DNA of 64,000 nt from Anaerocolumna cellulosilytica (GTDB lineage Bacteria; Bacillota; Clostridia; Lachnospirales; Lachnospiraceae): assembly GCF_014218335.1 (NCBI RefSeq), contig NZ_AP023367.1, positions 2,667,501-2,731,500 on the forward strand, given 5' to 3'. Below the pieces are notes generated by a model. It saw only the letters and a list, made by a program, of their open reading frames with translations. It was not told the origin of the DNA and did not search any database. Positions within the stretch are counted from its first letter, which is position 1; each line of letters starts with the position of its first letter. This document shows, piece after piece, positions 7,936 to 15,689 of this stretch. Position numbers and translations under genes: made by a program.

Positions 7936-9320
7936 CAGTAAATGAGACACAGCTTCAGGAAATTGTTAAAAATGTACTGATGCAGCTGGAAGTGACACCA
8001 GGTAACATATCAAAGTTATCCGGCGTATTTGAAGACATGAACGAAGCAATTATGGCCTCAAAGAAAGCACAAGCAGTAATGCAAAAGCTTTCCATGGATT
8101 GCAGAGAAAAAATAATAAGCAACATAAGAAAGAAAACACTTGAGAATGCAGAAGTGATGGCAAAAATGGGTGTAGAAGAAACTGGGATGGGTAATGTCGG
8201 ACACAAAACCTTAAAACATCAACTTTTAGCAGAAAAAACACCGGGTACAGAAGACCTTCAGACAATTGCCTGGTCAGGTGACCGAGGGCTTACTTTAGTT
8301 GAAATGGGACCTTTTGGAGTAATTGGAGCCATAACCCCTTGTACCAATCCAAGTGAAACCATAATTTGCAACAGTATCGGTATGATAGCTGGCGGAAATA
8401 CCGTCGTATTTAATCCCCATCCCGCTGCTATCAATGTATCAAACTTTGCTGTGAATCTGGTGAATCAGGCGTCTGTAGAAGTTGGAGGTCCTGACAATAT
8501 TGCTGTATCTGTAGTAAAACCTACCTTGGCTTCTGGTGATATTATGATGAAACATAAGGATATTCCATTAATTGTAGCAACCGGCGGGCCTGGTGTAGTA
8601 ACTACTGTATTATCTTCAGGAAAAAGAGGTATTGGTGCCGGTGCTGGCAACCCTCCCGTATTGGTGGATGAAACCGCTGACATTAAGAAAGCAGCAATGG
8701 ACATCGTTAATGGCTGTACCTTTGATAATAATCTGCCTTGTATTGCAGAAAAAGAAATTGTAGCAGTCGACCAGATTACGGATGAATTAATACATTACTT
8801 AGTTGAAAATGGCTGCTTTATCATTACAAAGGAACAACAGGAAAAATTAACTGCCCTGGTATTAACAGAAAAAGGATTAAACCGCAAATGCGTCGGAAAA
8901 GATGCACGTACTCTGTTGTCCATGATTGGTATTGATTCTCCTGAAAGTACACGTTGTATCATTTTTGAGGGTGAAAAAGAGCATCCGCTGATTGAAGAAG
9001 AGTTGATGATGCCGATTCTAGGAATTGTCAGAGCAAAAGATATTGATGACGCCATCGAAAAAGCTGTTTGGTTAGAGCATGGCAATCGTCATTCTGCTCA
9101 TATGCATTCCAAGAATGTTGACAATCTTACTCGCTTTGGAAAAGCGGTAGATACTGCAATATTTGTAAAGAACGCCCCTTCCTATGCAGCACTCGGCTTT
9201 GGCGGTGAAGGCTTTTGTACCTTTACAATCGCAAGCAGAACTGGTGAAGGACTAACATCAGCAAGAACCTTTACCAAACAGAGAAGATGTGTTATGGCAG
9301 ACAGCCTGTGCATAAGGTAG
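7932..9320 (+). CDS. pduP: CoA-acylating propionaldehyde dehydrogenase
   Basis: A 462-residue aldehyde dehydrogenase of the PduP/EutE type, converting propanal plus CoA and NAD+ to propionyl-CoA in the microcompartment lumen. Residues 1-20 (TQLQEIVKNVLMQLE core) form an amphipathic N-terminal encapsulation helix. PFGVIGAITPCTNPSET (127-143) and the catalytic segment NGCTFDNNLPC with Cys270 are characteristic. It starts with GTG at 7932, overlapping the previous stop. The propionyl-CoA goes to PduL and the NADH is recycled by the neighbouring alcohol dehydrogenase. Confidence 0.94.
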   Translation: MTVNETQLQEIVKNVLMQLEVTPGNISKLSGVFEDMNEAIMASKKAQAVMQKLSMDCREKIISNIRKKTLENAEVMAKMGVEETGMGNVGHKTLKHQLLAEKTPGTEDLQTIAWSGDRGLTLVEMGPFGVIGAITPCTNPSETIICNSIGMIAGGNTVVFNPHPAAINVSNFAVNLVNQASVEVGGPDNIAVSVVKPTLASGDIMMKHKDIPLIVATGGPGVVTTVLSSGKRGIGAGAGNPPVLVDETADIKKAAMDIVNGCTFDNNLPCIAEKEIVAVDQITDELIHYLVENGCFIITKEQQEKLTALVLTEKGLNRKCVGKDARTLLSMIGIDSPESTRCIIFEGEKEHPLIEEELMMPILGIVRAKDIDDAIEKAVWLEHGNRHSAHMHSKNVDNLTRFGKAVDTAIFVKNAPSYAALGFGGEGFCTFTIASRTGEGLTSARTFTKQRRCVMADSLCIR

Positions 9321-9343
9321 TAATAGACAATGGAGGATTTGTA

Positions 9344-10549
9344 ATGGATGTAAATTCCTTAAAAATTGAAGAAATCGTAAAACAAGTGTTGAATGAAATT
9401 AAAAATGTTCCTGGTAAGGAAGCACCTGTCACTGCTAAGGGCGAAATCCCTAAAACCAGCCGTGTAGCAATGCTTACAAAACTGGAGCAGTTTGAAATAA
9501 AAGAATATCCGATTCCTGAACTTGGGGATGATGATATTCTGGTTAAAGTTGAAGGCTGCGGTATCTGCGGAACCGATGCTCATGAGTTTAAAAATGACCC
9601 ATTTAGCCTGATTCCTGTTGTATTAGGTCATGAAGGTACCGGAGAAATCGTTAAGATGGGTAAGAATGTAAAAAAAGACAGTGCTGGTAAACCTCTAGCG
9701 GTTGGTGATAAAGTCGTATCCTGTATGATATTTAAGGATAATCCCGATATCACTATGTTTGACTTAAACAAACAAAATGTTGGAGGTGCTGACGTATACG
9801 GTTTGCTTCCCGATGACAATACCCACTTAAACGGTTGGTTTGCAGATTATATTGTTATCCGCGGCGGCTCTACTATTTTTAATGTAAGTGATCTTGACTT
9901 ATACTCCCGTATTTTGATAGAACCCTGCGCTGTTTTAATTCATGCGGTAGAAAGAGCAAAAACGACTGGCATATTACGTTTTAACAGCAGAGTTGTAGTA
10001 CAAGGATGCGGTCCAATCGGTCTTATTTGTATCGCAGTTCTACGTACTATGGGTATAGAGAATATTGTTGCTGTTGACGGTGAGCAAAAGAGACTTGATT
10101 TCGCTAAAGAAATGGGTGCTACGAAATCCGTTAACTTTAAAGATTATAAAGGAATAGAAGCTTTAACAGAAGGTGTAAAAGATGCTTTTGGCGGTTACCT
10201 TGCTGATTTTGCATTCCAGTGTACGGGTTCACCAGCAGCTCACTCCAATATCTATAAATTTATCCGTAATGGCGGAGGTCTGTGTGAGCTTGGCTTCTTC
10301 ATTAACGGTGGTGATGCTACAATTAATCCTCATTTTGATATCTGTGCAAAAGAAATTACTACAGTAGGTTCTTGGGTGTACACCTTAAGAGATTATGCTA
10401 CTACCTTTGATTTCTTAAAGAGAGCAAAAGGAATCGGTCTTCCATTGGAAAAATTAATTACGCATAAGTTCCCTCTTGCTAAAATTAATGAAGGCCATGT
10501 GACCAACCTAAAAATGGAAGGCTTAAAAATTGCCATTATCAACGAATAA
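9344..10549 (+). CDS. Zinc-type alcohol dehydrogenase of the BMC
   Basis: A 401-residue medium-chain dehydrogenase. Residues 1-20 (SLKIEEIVKQVLNEIK core) are an encapsulation helix resembling those of PduP and the aldolase. The catalytic zinc site is visible as GCGICGTD (Cys75) and GHEGTGE (His96, Glu97), and the Rossmann fold as GCGPIGLICIA. The four-cysteine structural zinc loop is not seen. It probably reduces propanal to 1-propanol and/or lactaldehyde to propanediol, recycling NADH. It thus fills the PduQ role with a different protein family from the iron-type PduQ. The true start is ATG 9344 after ATGGAGG; the longer frame overlaps pduP. Confidence 0.88.
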   Translation: MDVNSLKIEEIVKQVLNEIKNVPGKEAPVTAKGEIPKTSRVAMLTKLEQFEIKEYPIPELGDDDILVKVEGCGICGTDAHEFKNDPFSLIPVVLGHEGTGEIVKMGKNVKKDSAGKPLAVGDKVVSCMIFKDNPDITMFDLNKQNVGGADVYGLLPDDNTHLNGWFADYIVIRGGSTIFNVSDLDLYSRILIEPCAVLIHAVERAKTTGILRFNSRVVVQGCGPIGLICIAVLRTMGIENIVAVDGEQKRLDFAKEMGATKSVNFKDYKGIEALTEGVKDAFGGYLADFAFQCTGSPAAHSNIYKFIRNGGGLCELGFFINGGDATINPHFDICAKEITTVGSWVYTLRDYATTFDFLKRAKGIGLPLEKLITHKFPLAKINEGHVTNLKMEGLKIAIINE

Positions 10550-10573
10550 GTAAGAAAGGCTTAAGGTGCAGAT

Positions 10574-10888
10574 ATGGCAAGTGCAGTAGGAATGATAGAA
10601 GTTTATGGACTGGTAGCAGCCTTTGTAGCAGGTGATGCTGGTTGTAAAGCCGCAAATGTTACTCTGGAAGCTTTTGACAAGAATAAGCCGGCAAACGCAG
10701 ACAGTCTCCCTGTCCCCCTAATTGTTATGGTTAAATTCAGGGGCAGTATTGAGGATGTAAAAGCAGCTGTAGAAGCGGCAGAAGTGGCTGCTAACAAGGT
10801 ATCAGGCGTAATTGCAAAGCATGTAATAGCAAGTCCGGAAAGCGGTGCTGAAAAAATGCTTAAGCTAAATGGCCTGGATAAAAATTAA
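10574..10888 (+). CDS. BMC-domain shell protein with extended loop
   Basis: A single-domain hexamer-forming shell protein of 104 residues. It begins ASAVGMIEVYGLVAAFVAGD and ends with the KHVIASPESGAEKM strand and helix typical of BMC-H proteins. Between the second and third strands it carries a loop with DKNKPANADSLPVPL (about 37-51) instead of the short pore loop KIGSG, so its pore must differ from that of PduA. AAGGTGCAG precedes the ATG. It is the first of four BMC-H genes in series. Confidence 0.88.
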   Translation: MASAVGMIEVYGLVAAFVAGDAGCKAANVTLEAFDKNKPANADSLPVPLIVMVKFRGSIEDVKAAVEAAEVAANKVSGVIAKHVIASPESGAEKMLKLNGLDKN

Positions 10889-10944
10889 TGACAAACTTCT
10901 ACTATTAAGCTATCATAGTAGTGTGAAGTAAAAACCCTGATTGG

Positions 10945-10986
10945 TGGCAGTGCTGCGACTGCAAGCAGACGCGGCATGCAACGGGA
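10945..10986 (+). repeat. Leader-family element between shell genes
   Basis: GATTGGTGGC is followed by a hairpin TGCTGCG/CGCGGCA (one G-T pair) and TGCAACGGGAGC. These match the GTGGC, P3 and purine-rich 3' module of the family. The next ATG is about 45 nt further on behind a separate AGGAGG site, so here the element is not directly at the start codon. Confidence 0.5.
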
Positions 10987-11027
10987 GCTAATTGGAATTA
11001 GGTTAACAAAAACAGGAGGATATCAAA

Positions 11028-11303
11028 ATGGCACAGGAAGCATTAGGAATGGTAGAAACCAGAGGCTTAACCGCAGCAATTGAAGCAGCGGACGCTATGG
11101 TAAAGGCAGCAGAAGTTGTATTAGTAGGAACAGAAAAAATCGGTTCTGGACTGGTAACCGTATTAGTAAGAGGAGATGTTGGAGCAGTAAAAGCTGCGAC
11201 TGAAGTAGGTGCAGCTGCGGCAACTAGACTTGGAGAATTAGTTGCAGTACACGTAATTCCAAGACCTCATACAGACGTGGAAAAAATTCTTCCTAGGATA
11301 TAA
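11028..11303 (+). CDS. Canonical BMC-H shell protein (PduA/PduJ type)
   Basis: A 91-residue BMC-H protein that would form the hexagonal facet tiles. [20 protein letters not shown] at the N-terminus, the pore loop EKIGSGLV and the [15 protein letters not shown] end are near identical to PduA/EutM-type proteins. It is almost a duplicate of the BMC domain encoded at 11944-12222. A strong AGGAGG site precedes the ATG. Confidence 0.95.
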   Translation: MAQEALGMVETRGLTAAIEAADAMVKAAEVVLVGTEKIGSGLVTVLVRGDVGAVKAATEVGAAAATRLGELVAVHVIPRPHTDVEKILPRI

Positions 11304-11322
11304 ATTTAATTAAATATAGAAT

Positions 11323-11385
11323 ACCCTGATTGAAATGAGTGTAAGAGCATGTATTAAATGTTCTGGCACTAGACGGGAGATGACA
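11323..11385 (+). repeat. Leader-family hairpin upstream of the third shell gene
   Basis: CCCTGATTG precedes a 12-of-13-bp hairpin whose arms begin AGTGTAAGAGCAT and end ATGTTCTGGCACT. AGACGGGAGATGACA then leads to the ATG at 11386, 15 nt after the stem. CCCTGATTG also occurs before the element at 10945. Confidence 0.6.
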
Positions 11386-11667
11386 ATGAAATCGTTAGGA
11401 TTTATTGAAATCCCAAGTGTAACAGCAGCAATTGAAGCACTGGATACTATGTGTAAGACAGCGGATGTTGAATTTGTTACATGGGAGAGAAAACTGGGCG
11501 GAAGGCTTGTTACAATCATAATACAAGGTGATGTATCTGCGGTAACTGAAGCCGTGGAAAGCGCAGCAGCAAAGGCTATGAAGCCCTGTGTACATGCAGT
11601 AATCCCAAACCCTCATGAAGAAACCATAAAAATGGTAAACTTAAGTGCAAGCAGGTTAACAAAGTAA
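11386..11667 (+). CDS. BMC-H shell protein, PduK-like pore
   Basis: A 93-residue single BMC domain starting MKSLGFIEIPSVTAAIEA and ending HAVIPNPHEETIKMV plus a short basic tail. The pore region reads ERKLGGRL, placing an arginine where PduA has KIGSGL, so pore charge probably differs. The ATG at 11386 is chosen over that at 11380, which directly abuts the GGGAG ribosome site. It is part of the shell-gene series. Confidence 0.87.
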   Translation: MKSLGFIEIPSVTAAIEALDTMCKTADVEFVTWERKLGGRLVTIIIQGDVSAVTEAVESAAAKAMKPCVHAVIPNPHEETIKMVNLSASRLTK

Positions 11668-11677
11668 TCGTTGTAAT

Positions 11678-11712
11678 GTAAGTCTACCAGCTTGCATCAG
11701 ATGGAGGATATT
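11678..11712 (+). repeat. Leader-family hairpin upstream of the fourth shell gene
   Basis: TGTAAG-TCTACCAG-CTTGCA forms a 6-bp hairpin followed by TCAGATGGAGGATATT and ATG, 16 nt after the stem. Confidence 0.5.
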
Positions 11713-12222
11713 ATGGCAGAGGATAAAAAGTCTGTGGATAAGAAGCAAGAAACCTTACAGTCTGCAAAAGAAAAAGAAATAGAAGGCAAAATAACGGCCG
11801 CAAAGAAACAAACCGATAACAAAGCCTCCGGTACTAAGACAGTAGAAAATAAAGCGACTGATAAGAAACAACCGGCAGGTAATGATACAAATAAATCAAA
11901 TAACAAGGATATAGCGAAAGAAGCTATCAAGGAGGAAAAAAGAATGGCACAGGAAGCATTAGGAATGGTAGAAACCAGAGGATTAGTAGCAGCAATTGAA
12001 GCAGCAGATGCAATGTTAAAGGCAGCTAATGTTACATTAGTTGGAACAGAAAAAATCGGTTCCGGTCTTGTAAGCGTTATGGTTAGAGGAGACGTAGGTG
12101 CAGTGAAGGCAGCCGTTGAAGCAGGTTCAAGCTCTGCTTCAAAATTAGGAGAATTAGTTGCTACTCATGTAATTCCTAGACCTCATACAGACGTAGAAAA
12201 GATTCTTCCAGCAGTAAAGTAA
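11713..12222 (+). CDS. BMC-H shell protein with Lys-rich extension and an internal start
   Basis: The full frame from ATG 11713 encodes 169 residues. About 77 are a low-complexity, Lys/Thr/Asn/Gln-rich, probably disordered extension, followed by a canonical PduA-type BMC domain with pore EKIGSGLV. Inside the frame, AAGGAGG at about 11929 stands 8 nt before ATG 11944, which begins [14 protein letters not shown] exactly as in the neighbouring shell protein. A 92-residue short form from 11944 is therefore very likely made as well. The ribosome site for the long form is GGAGG, 5 nt before 11713. Either both forms are made, or the extension is a fused upstream segment. Confidence 0.88.
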   Translation: MAEDKKSVDKKQETLQSAKEKEIEGKITAAKKQTDNKASGTKTVENKATDKKQPAGNDTNKSNNKDIAKEAIKEEKRMAQEALGMVETRGLVAAIEAADAMLKAANVTLVGTEKIGSGLVSVMVRGDVGAVKAAVEAGSSSASKLGELVATHVIPRPHTDVEKILPAVK

Positions 12223-12239
12223 GAATTATAAGGAATTGG

Positions 12240-12363
12240 TGCCCTTCAAAATAACTCTTTAGTTAATTTGCAAGCGCACTACTGTAAATGGCGGCTGCAA
12301 ATAATATCAGCAATTTTCCTATATCGAAGGTTGCGGTTTTGCAGCGGCCTTCTTACAAGGGCA
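12240..12363 (+). promoter_or_regulatory. Possible three-way-junction leader RNA before pduL
   Basis: TGCCCTT (12240-12246) pairs with AAGGGCA (12357-12363), enclosing two hairpins. One is TTGC-A-AGC (12268-12275) with GCTGCAA (12294-12300). The other is AAGGTTGC (12327-12334) with GCGGCCTT (12344-12351). I do not recognise it as a known riboswitch. It could also be a partial terminator adjusting expression inside the operon. Confidence 0.4.
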
Positions 12364-12422
12364 AGGTTTGATTTTATAAGCCCCCGAAACAATATCTGAT
12401 TAAGAAAAGAGCAGGTGGAGCC

Positions 12423-13118
12423 TTGGAAGAGAAAACAATCGAAATGATTACAAAGCTGGTTAGGGAATCAGTGCAGGAAATACTTGCACCGCAGGAAATA
12501 CTTGCATCACAGGAATCATCCGCAAATCAGAAGGAGTCTTCTGACAGCGGGTTTATAGTACCCATTGGAGTATCTGCCAGACATGTACATTTAACACAGG
12601 AACATGTAGAAACATTATTTGGATCCGGATATGAATTAACAAAGAAAAAAGAATTAATGGGTGGGCAGTATGCCTCCAATGAACTGGTTACCATTGTTGG
12701 TCTAAAATTGCGGGCTCTTGAGAATGTAAGAATTTTAGGACCTGTTAGAAAAGCATCTCAGGTGGAGGTTTCTGCAACCGATGCGATAAAATTAGGAATA
12801 AAAGCTCCTATCAGAGAATCCGGAGACATAGAAGGTTCCGCTCCGATAGCCATTGTCGGTCCCAAAGGAGTTGTGTATTTACAGGAAGGCTGTATAATAG
12901 CCAAAAGACATATTCACATGTCACCCGTGGATGCCAAAGCTGCCGGCGTTATAAATGGTGATGTTGTATCTGTAAGAGTGGAGAATGAAAGAGGCACTAC
13001 CTTTAATCATGTATCCATACGTGTAGATAAAAGCTTCACGCTTGAAATGCATATAGACACGGATGAAGCCAATGCCTCCAAAATCAGCACTGGGGATACC
13101 GCAGTTCTTATAAAATAG
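12423..13118 (+). CDS. pduL: Phosphate propanoyltransferase PduL
   Basis: A 231-residue PduL-type phosphotransacylase that converts propionyl-CoA and phosphate to propionyl-phosphate and recycles CoA in the shell. Two PduL half-domains are visible: PIGVSARHVHLTQEH with paired histidines (about 42-56) and IAKRHIHMSPVDA (about 160). The N-terminal TIEMITKLVRESVQEIL (5-21) is an amphipathic encapsulation helix, followed by repeats of QEILA/QESSA. The likely start is TTG at 12423 close to AGGTGG; the ribosome spacing is short, so initiation may be weak. A propionate kinase is not in the window. Confidence 0.92.
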   Translation: MEEKTIEMITKLVRESVQEILAPQEILASQESSANQKESSDSGFIVPIGVSARHVHLTQEHVETLFGSGYELTKKKELMGGQYASNELVTIVGLKLRALENVRILGPVRKASQVEVSATDAIKLGIKAPIRESGDIEGSAPIAIVGPKGVVYLQEGCIIAKRHIHMSPVDAKAAGVINGDVVSVRVENERGTTFNHVSIRVDKSFTLEMHIDTDEANASKISTGDTAVLIK

Positions 13119-13181
13119 CAAAAAGCTTAAGAAATTAAGATTATATAAAGACAAATCTCATAAGGATAAGTAGGTGAAGAC

Positions 13182-13448
13182 ATGATCGTAGGAAAAGTAA
13201 TCGGTTCCGTTGTTGCGACTAGAAAGAATGACAAATTAATAGGCAGTAAATTCTTAATCGTTGAACCCTTTCAGAAAATGGAAGGCGAACAGGGAAGATT
13301 TGTTGCAATCGACAATGTGGGTGCAGGCATCGGCGAAATTGTCCTTGTAGCAAAAGGAAGTGCTGCACGGATTGGCTGTAATATGGAAGATTCACCTATT
13401 GATGCTGCGATTATTGGTATTGTAGATGATGGAGTAGGACTGGAGTAG
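13182..13448 (+). CDS. pduN: BMC vertex protein (EutN/CcmL/PduN type)
   Basis: An 88-residue BMC-P protein that forms pentamers capping the shell vertices. MIVGKVIGSVVATRKNDKL at the start, the central FVAIDNVGAGIGEIVLVAKG and AAIIGIVDDG near the end are diagnostic. AGGTGAAGAC precedes the ATG. pduS follows 7 bp after the stop, so they are cotranscribed. Confidence 0.94.
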   Translation: MIVGKVIGSVVATRKNDKLIGSKFLIVEPFQKMEGEQGRFVAIDNVGAGIGEIVLVAKGSAARIGCNMEDSPIDAAIIGIVDDGVGLE

Positions 13449-13455
13449 ATTGATA

Positions 13456-14787
13456 ATGGACTTAAAAGAATTAATACAAGTTGCAAAGGATAATGGGGTA
13501 GCAGGTGCAGGAGGTGCCGGTTTTCCTACCTACGCCAAATTTGATAAACGTGTGAAAACGATTATTCTTAACTGTGCAGAGTGTGAGCCATTATTAAAGG
13601 TACATAGACAAATGCTTCAAAAATATGCCTATGAGATTATGTACACCCTTAATATAATGGCACAAGCCATGGAAGCCGAACATGTTCTTGTAGCAGTAAA
13701 GGAAGCCTATTCAAAAACCGTAGAGGCAGTAAAAGCCAATCTTAATTCCTTTCCTAAACTGGAGTTAAAGCTTTTAGATGAAATCTATCCGATGGGAGAC
13801 GAAGTTGTACTCATCTATGAAACCCTAGGAAAAAAAGTACCTCCAGGAAGCATTCCTTTAGAAGTAAGTGTGGCAGTTTTTAATGTCGAAACGGTTTACA
13901 ATATATATAAAGCAATGGAAAGACAGGAACCGGTTACTCATAAATACCTTACAATAGCCGGTGAAGTAAATAATCCGATTACCATTAAGGCTCCCTTAGG
14001 AATGACGGTAGCGGAGGCAGTAGAAAAAGCAGGGGGTGCCAAGATTGCAGAGCCTGTTTATATTATGGGTGGCCCTATGACCGGCAGTATTGTCAATTCC
14101 TATGATACAATCACCAAAACAACCAATGCCATTCTCGTTATGCCAAAAGAGCATTCGCTTGTGTTAAAAAGGACTACGAACCCCGCCATAGATATGAAAA
14201 GAGCCATGTCTGCCTGCTGTCAATGTGAAATGTGTACAGATCTTTGTCCACGTAATCTACTGGGGCAGCCGATTACACCGCACATGTTTATGCGAAGTGC
14301 AACCAGTGGTGTGACGCAGGACCTTTCTCCTTATTTAAATACAATGTTCTGTTGTTCTTGTGGTGTCTGCGAGTTATATGCCTGTCCTCAGGGACTTTCA
14401 CCAAGAAAATTAATATCTGATTACAAAACCGGCTTGAGAAAAAAAGGGTTTCAGATACCAAGAGATATTCCGTCAAAACCTACCAAATCTATGAGAGAGT
14501 ATCGCAAAATCCCAATGAACCGGTTAACAAACCGGCTTGGATTATCAGAATACGATAGAGAAGCTCCTTTAACAGAAGAAGACATAACTACTAGCCAGGT
14601 AAAAATAAACTTAGGACAGCACATCGGCGCCAAAGCAATAGGTCTTGTTAAAAAGAACGAACTGGTACATTTAGGAACTGTCATTGCTAAAGCCGAGGAT
14701 GGCAAATTATCTTTACCGGTACACGCCTCTATATCCGGCGAAATTTTAGAGGTGAATGATAACTTTATTATTATCAAAGCTCTCTAA
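13456..14787 (+). CDS. pduS: PduS-like flavin/Fe-S electron-transfer protein
   Basis: A 443-residue protein of the PduS/RnfC family. It has GAGGAGFPTYAKF near the N-terminus (nucleotide/flavin loop), a SLBB-like middle domain, and two Cys clusters, CCQCEMCTDLCP and CCSCGVCELYACP (about 255-310), for [4Fe-4S] centres. PduS classically supplies electrons for cobalamin reduction. No B12 enzyme or PduO adenosyltransferase domain is present here and the dehydratase is a glycyl-radical enzyme, so it more likely passes electrons through the shell, perhaps with the PduT-like protein. ATG 13456 is preferred over TTG 13450. Confidence 0.88.
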   Translation: MDLKELIQVAKDNGVAGAGGAGFPTYAKFDKRVKTIILNCAECEPLLKVHRQMLQKYAYEIMYTLNIMAQAMEAEHVLVAVKEAYSKTVEAVKANLNSFPKLELKLLDEIYPMGDEVVLIYETLGKKVPPGSIPLEVSVAVFNVETVYNIYKAMERQEPVTHKYLTIAGEVNNPITIKAPLGMTVAEAVEKAGGAKIAEPVYIMGGPMTGSIVNSYDTITKTTNAILVMPKEHSLVLKRTTNPAIDMKRAMSACCQCEMCTDLCPRNLLGQPITPHMFMRSATSGVTQDLSPYLNTMFCCSCGVCELYACPQGLSPRKLISDYKTGLRKKGFQIPRDIPSKPTKSMREYRKIPMNRLTNRLGLSEYDREAPLTEEDITTSQVKINLGQHIGAKAIGLVKKNELVHLGTVIAKAEDGKLSLPVHASISGEILEVNDNFIIIKAL

Positions 14788-14813
14788 GAAACCAAGAAAA
14801 TAAACAGTGAACC

Positions 14814-14848
14814 AAATAACCTTTATTATTCTATATAAGGTTATTTCT
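14814..14848 (+). terminator. Hairpin between pduS and the PduT-like gene
   Basis: AAATAACCTT (14814-14823) and AAGGTTATTT (14837-14846) form a perfect 10-bp stem, followed by CTCC rather than a T-run. It may be a partial terminator or a stabilising stem. Confidence 0.5.
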
Positions 14849-14921
14849 CCAACTTAATGACTTTATATAAACAGTTATTCAATTATCTTAACATTTTTTA
14901 GTAAGAGAGGATGTACACTAT

Positions 14922-15470
14922 ATGAACAAGGCTATCGGAATGGTAGAATACAAAACCGTCTCAACCGGAATATTTGTGGCTGATCTTATGGTAAAGACTG
15001 CTCAGGTAGAGATTATGGAAGCTCAGACAGTATGTCCAGGTAAATATATTGTACTGCTGCAGGGTGATTTAAGTGCCGTCAATGCCTGTATAGAGTTAGC
15101 CAGAACAGGGTATAGTGAGCATCTTATCGATAGTTTTATACTTGGTAACCCCCATGACTCGATTTTTACTGCCATATACGGGACTACCAACGTAGAAAAG
15201 TTAAATGCCCTTGGTATTCTGGAAACTTTTTCAGCCGCTTCTATTATTGTTGCAGCAGATGAAGCTGCCAAAACAGCACAGGTTGAACTGATTGAACTTA
15301 GAATTGCCAGAGGAATGTGCGGAAAATCCTATCTATTATTAACAGGGGATATCGCTTCCGTAGAAGCCGCCATCGATAAAGCTAAAAAAGCAGTAGCAGA
15401 TGGGGCCATGCTCTTAGATTCTTCTATTATTGCAAATCCGGATAGCAAACTTTGCAAAAGTATATTATAA
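14922..15470 (+). CDS. pduT: Tandem-domain BMC-T shell protein, PduT-like
   Basis: A 182-residue shell protein with two BMC domains (about 1-90 and 95-182), expected to form pseudohexameric trimers. Cys38 in TVCPGKY corresponds to the PduT cysteine that holds a [4Fe-4S] cluster in the central pore. That fits an electron conduit partnered with PduS. The second domain has RGMCGKSYLLLTGD. GAGAGGATG lies upstream of the ATG. It is part of the BMC operon, downstream of pduS. Confidence 0.92.
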   Translation: MNKAIGMVEYKTVSTGIFVADLMVKTAQVEIMEAQTVCPGKYIVLLQGDLSAVNACIELARTGYSEHLIDSFILGNPHDSIFTAIYGTTNVEKLNALGILETFSAASIIVAADEAAKTAQVELIELRIARGMCGKSYLLLTGDIASVEAAIDKAKKAVADGAMLLDSSIIANPDSKLCKSIL

Positions 15471-15476
15471 TATTTG

Positions 15477-15519
15477 GTAACTATTCAGTTGTTTCATGGT
15501 TTTTAAGCTGAATAGTTAC
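15477..15519 (+). terminator. Perfect 12-bp inverted repeat after the PduT-like gene
   Basis: GTAACTATTCAG (15477-15488) and CTGAATAGTTAC (15508-15519). There is no T-run, so termination efficiency is doubtful; the spacer is T-rich. It may be an RNA stem or an operator. Confidence 0.5.
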
Positions 15520-15689
15520 AGTCTTTACATATATATGGATAATCATATACAATAATGTTTTTCTACATAATCCTCTTGATTGCATTTCATTACCGATAGA
15601 TTGGTTCAAGTAGTTATGTAACAGGTTATTCATATCAAATATATTATCCATAGAAAATGTGAAAACCACATTGGAAAGAGGTATCAAAT

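Noticed and set aside
7955-8265. Minus-strand open frames inside pduP and similar frames throughout the window
   Set aside because: They lie opposite well-supported genes, lack ribosome sites and show no recognisable protein sequence.
9287-9343. 19-residue N-terminal extension of the BMC alcohol dehydrogenase
   Set aside because: It overlaps pduP in another frame; ATG 9344 has the ribosome site and begins the encapsulation helix.
15477-15519. 12-bp inverted repeat as a DeoR operator
   Set aside because: It lies directly after the PduT-like stop, 170 bp before deoR, and no second copy was found near the operon promoter at 6370.
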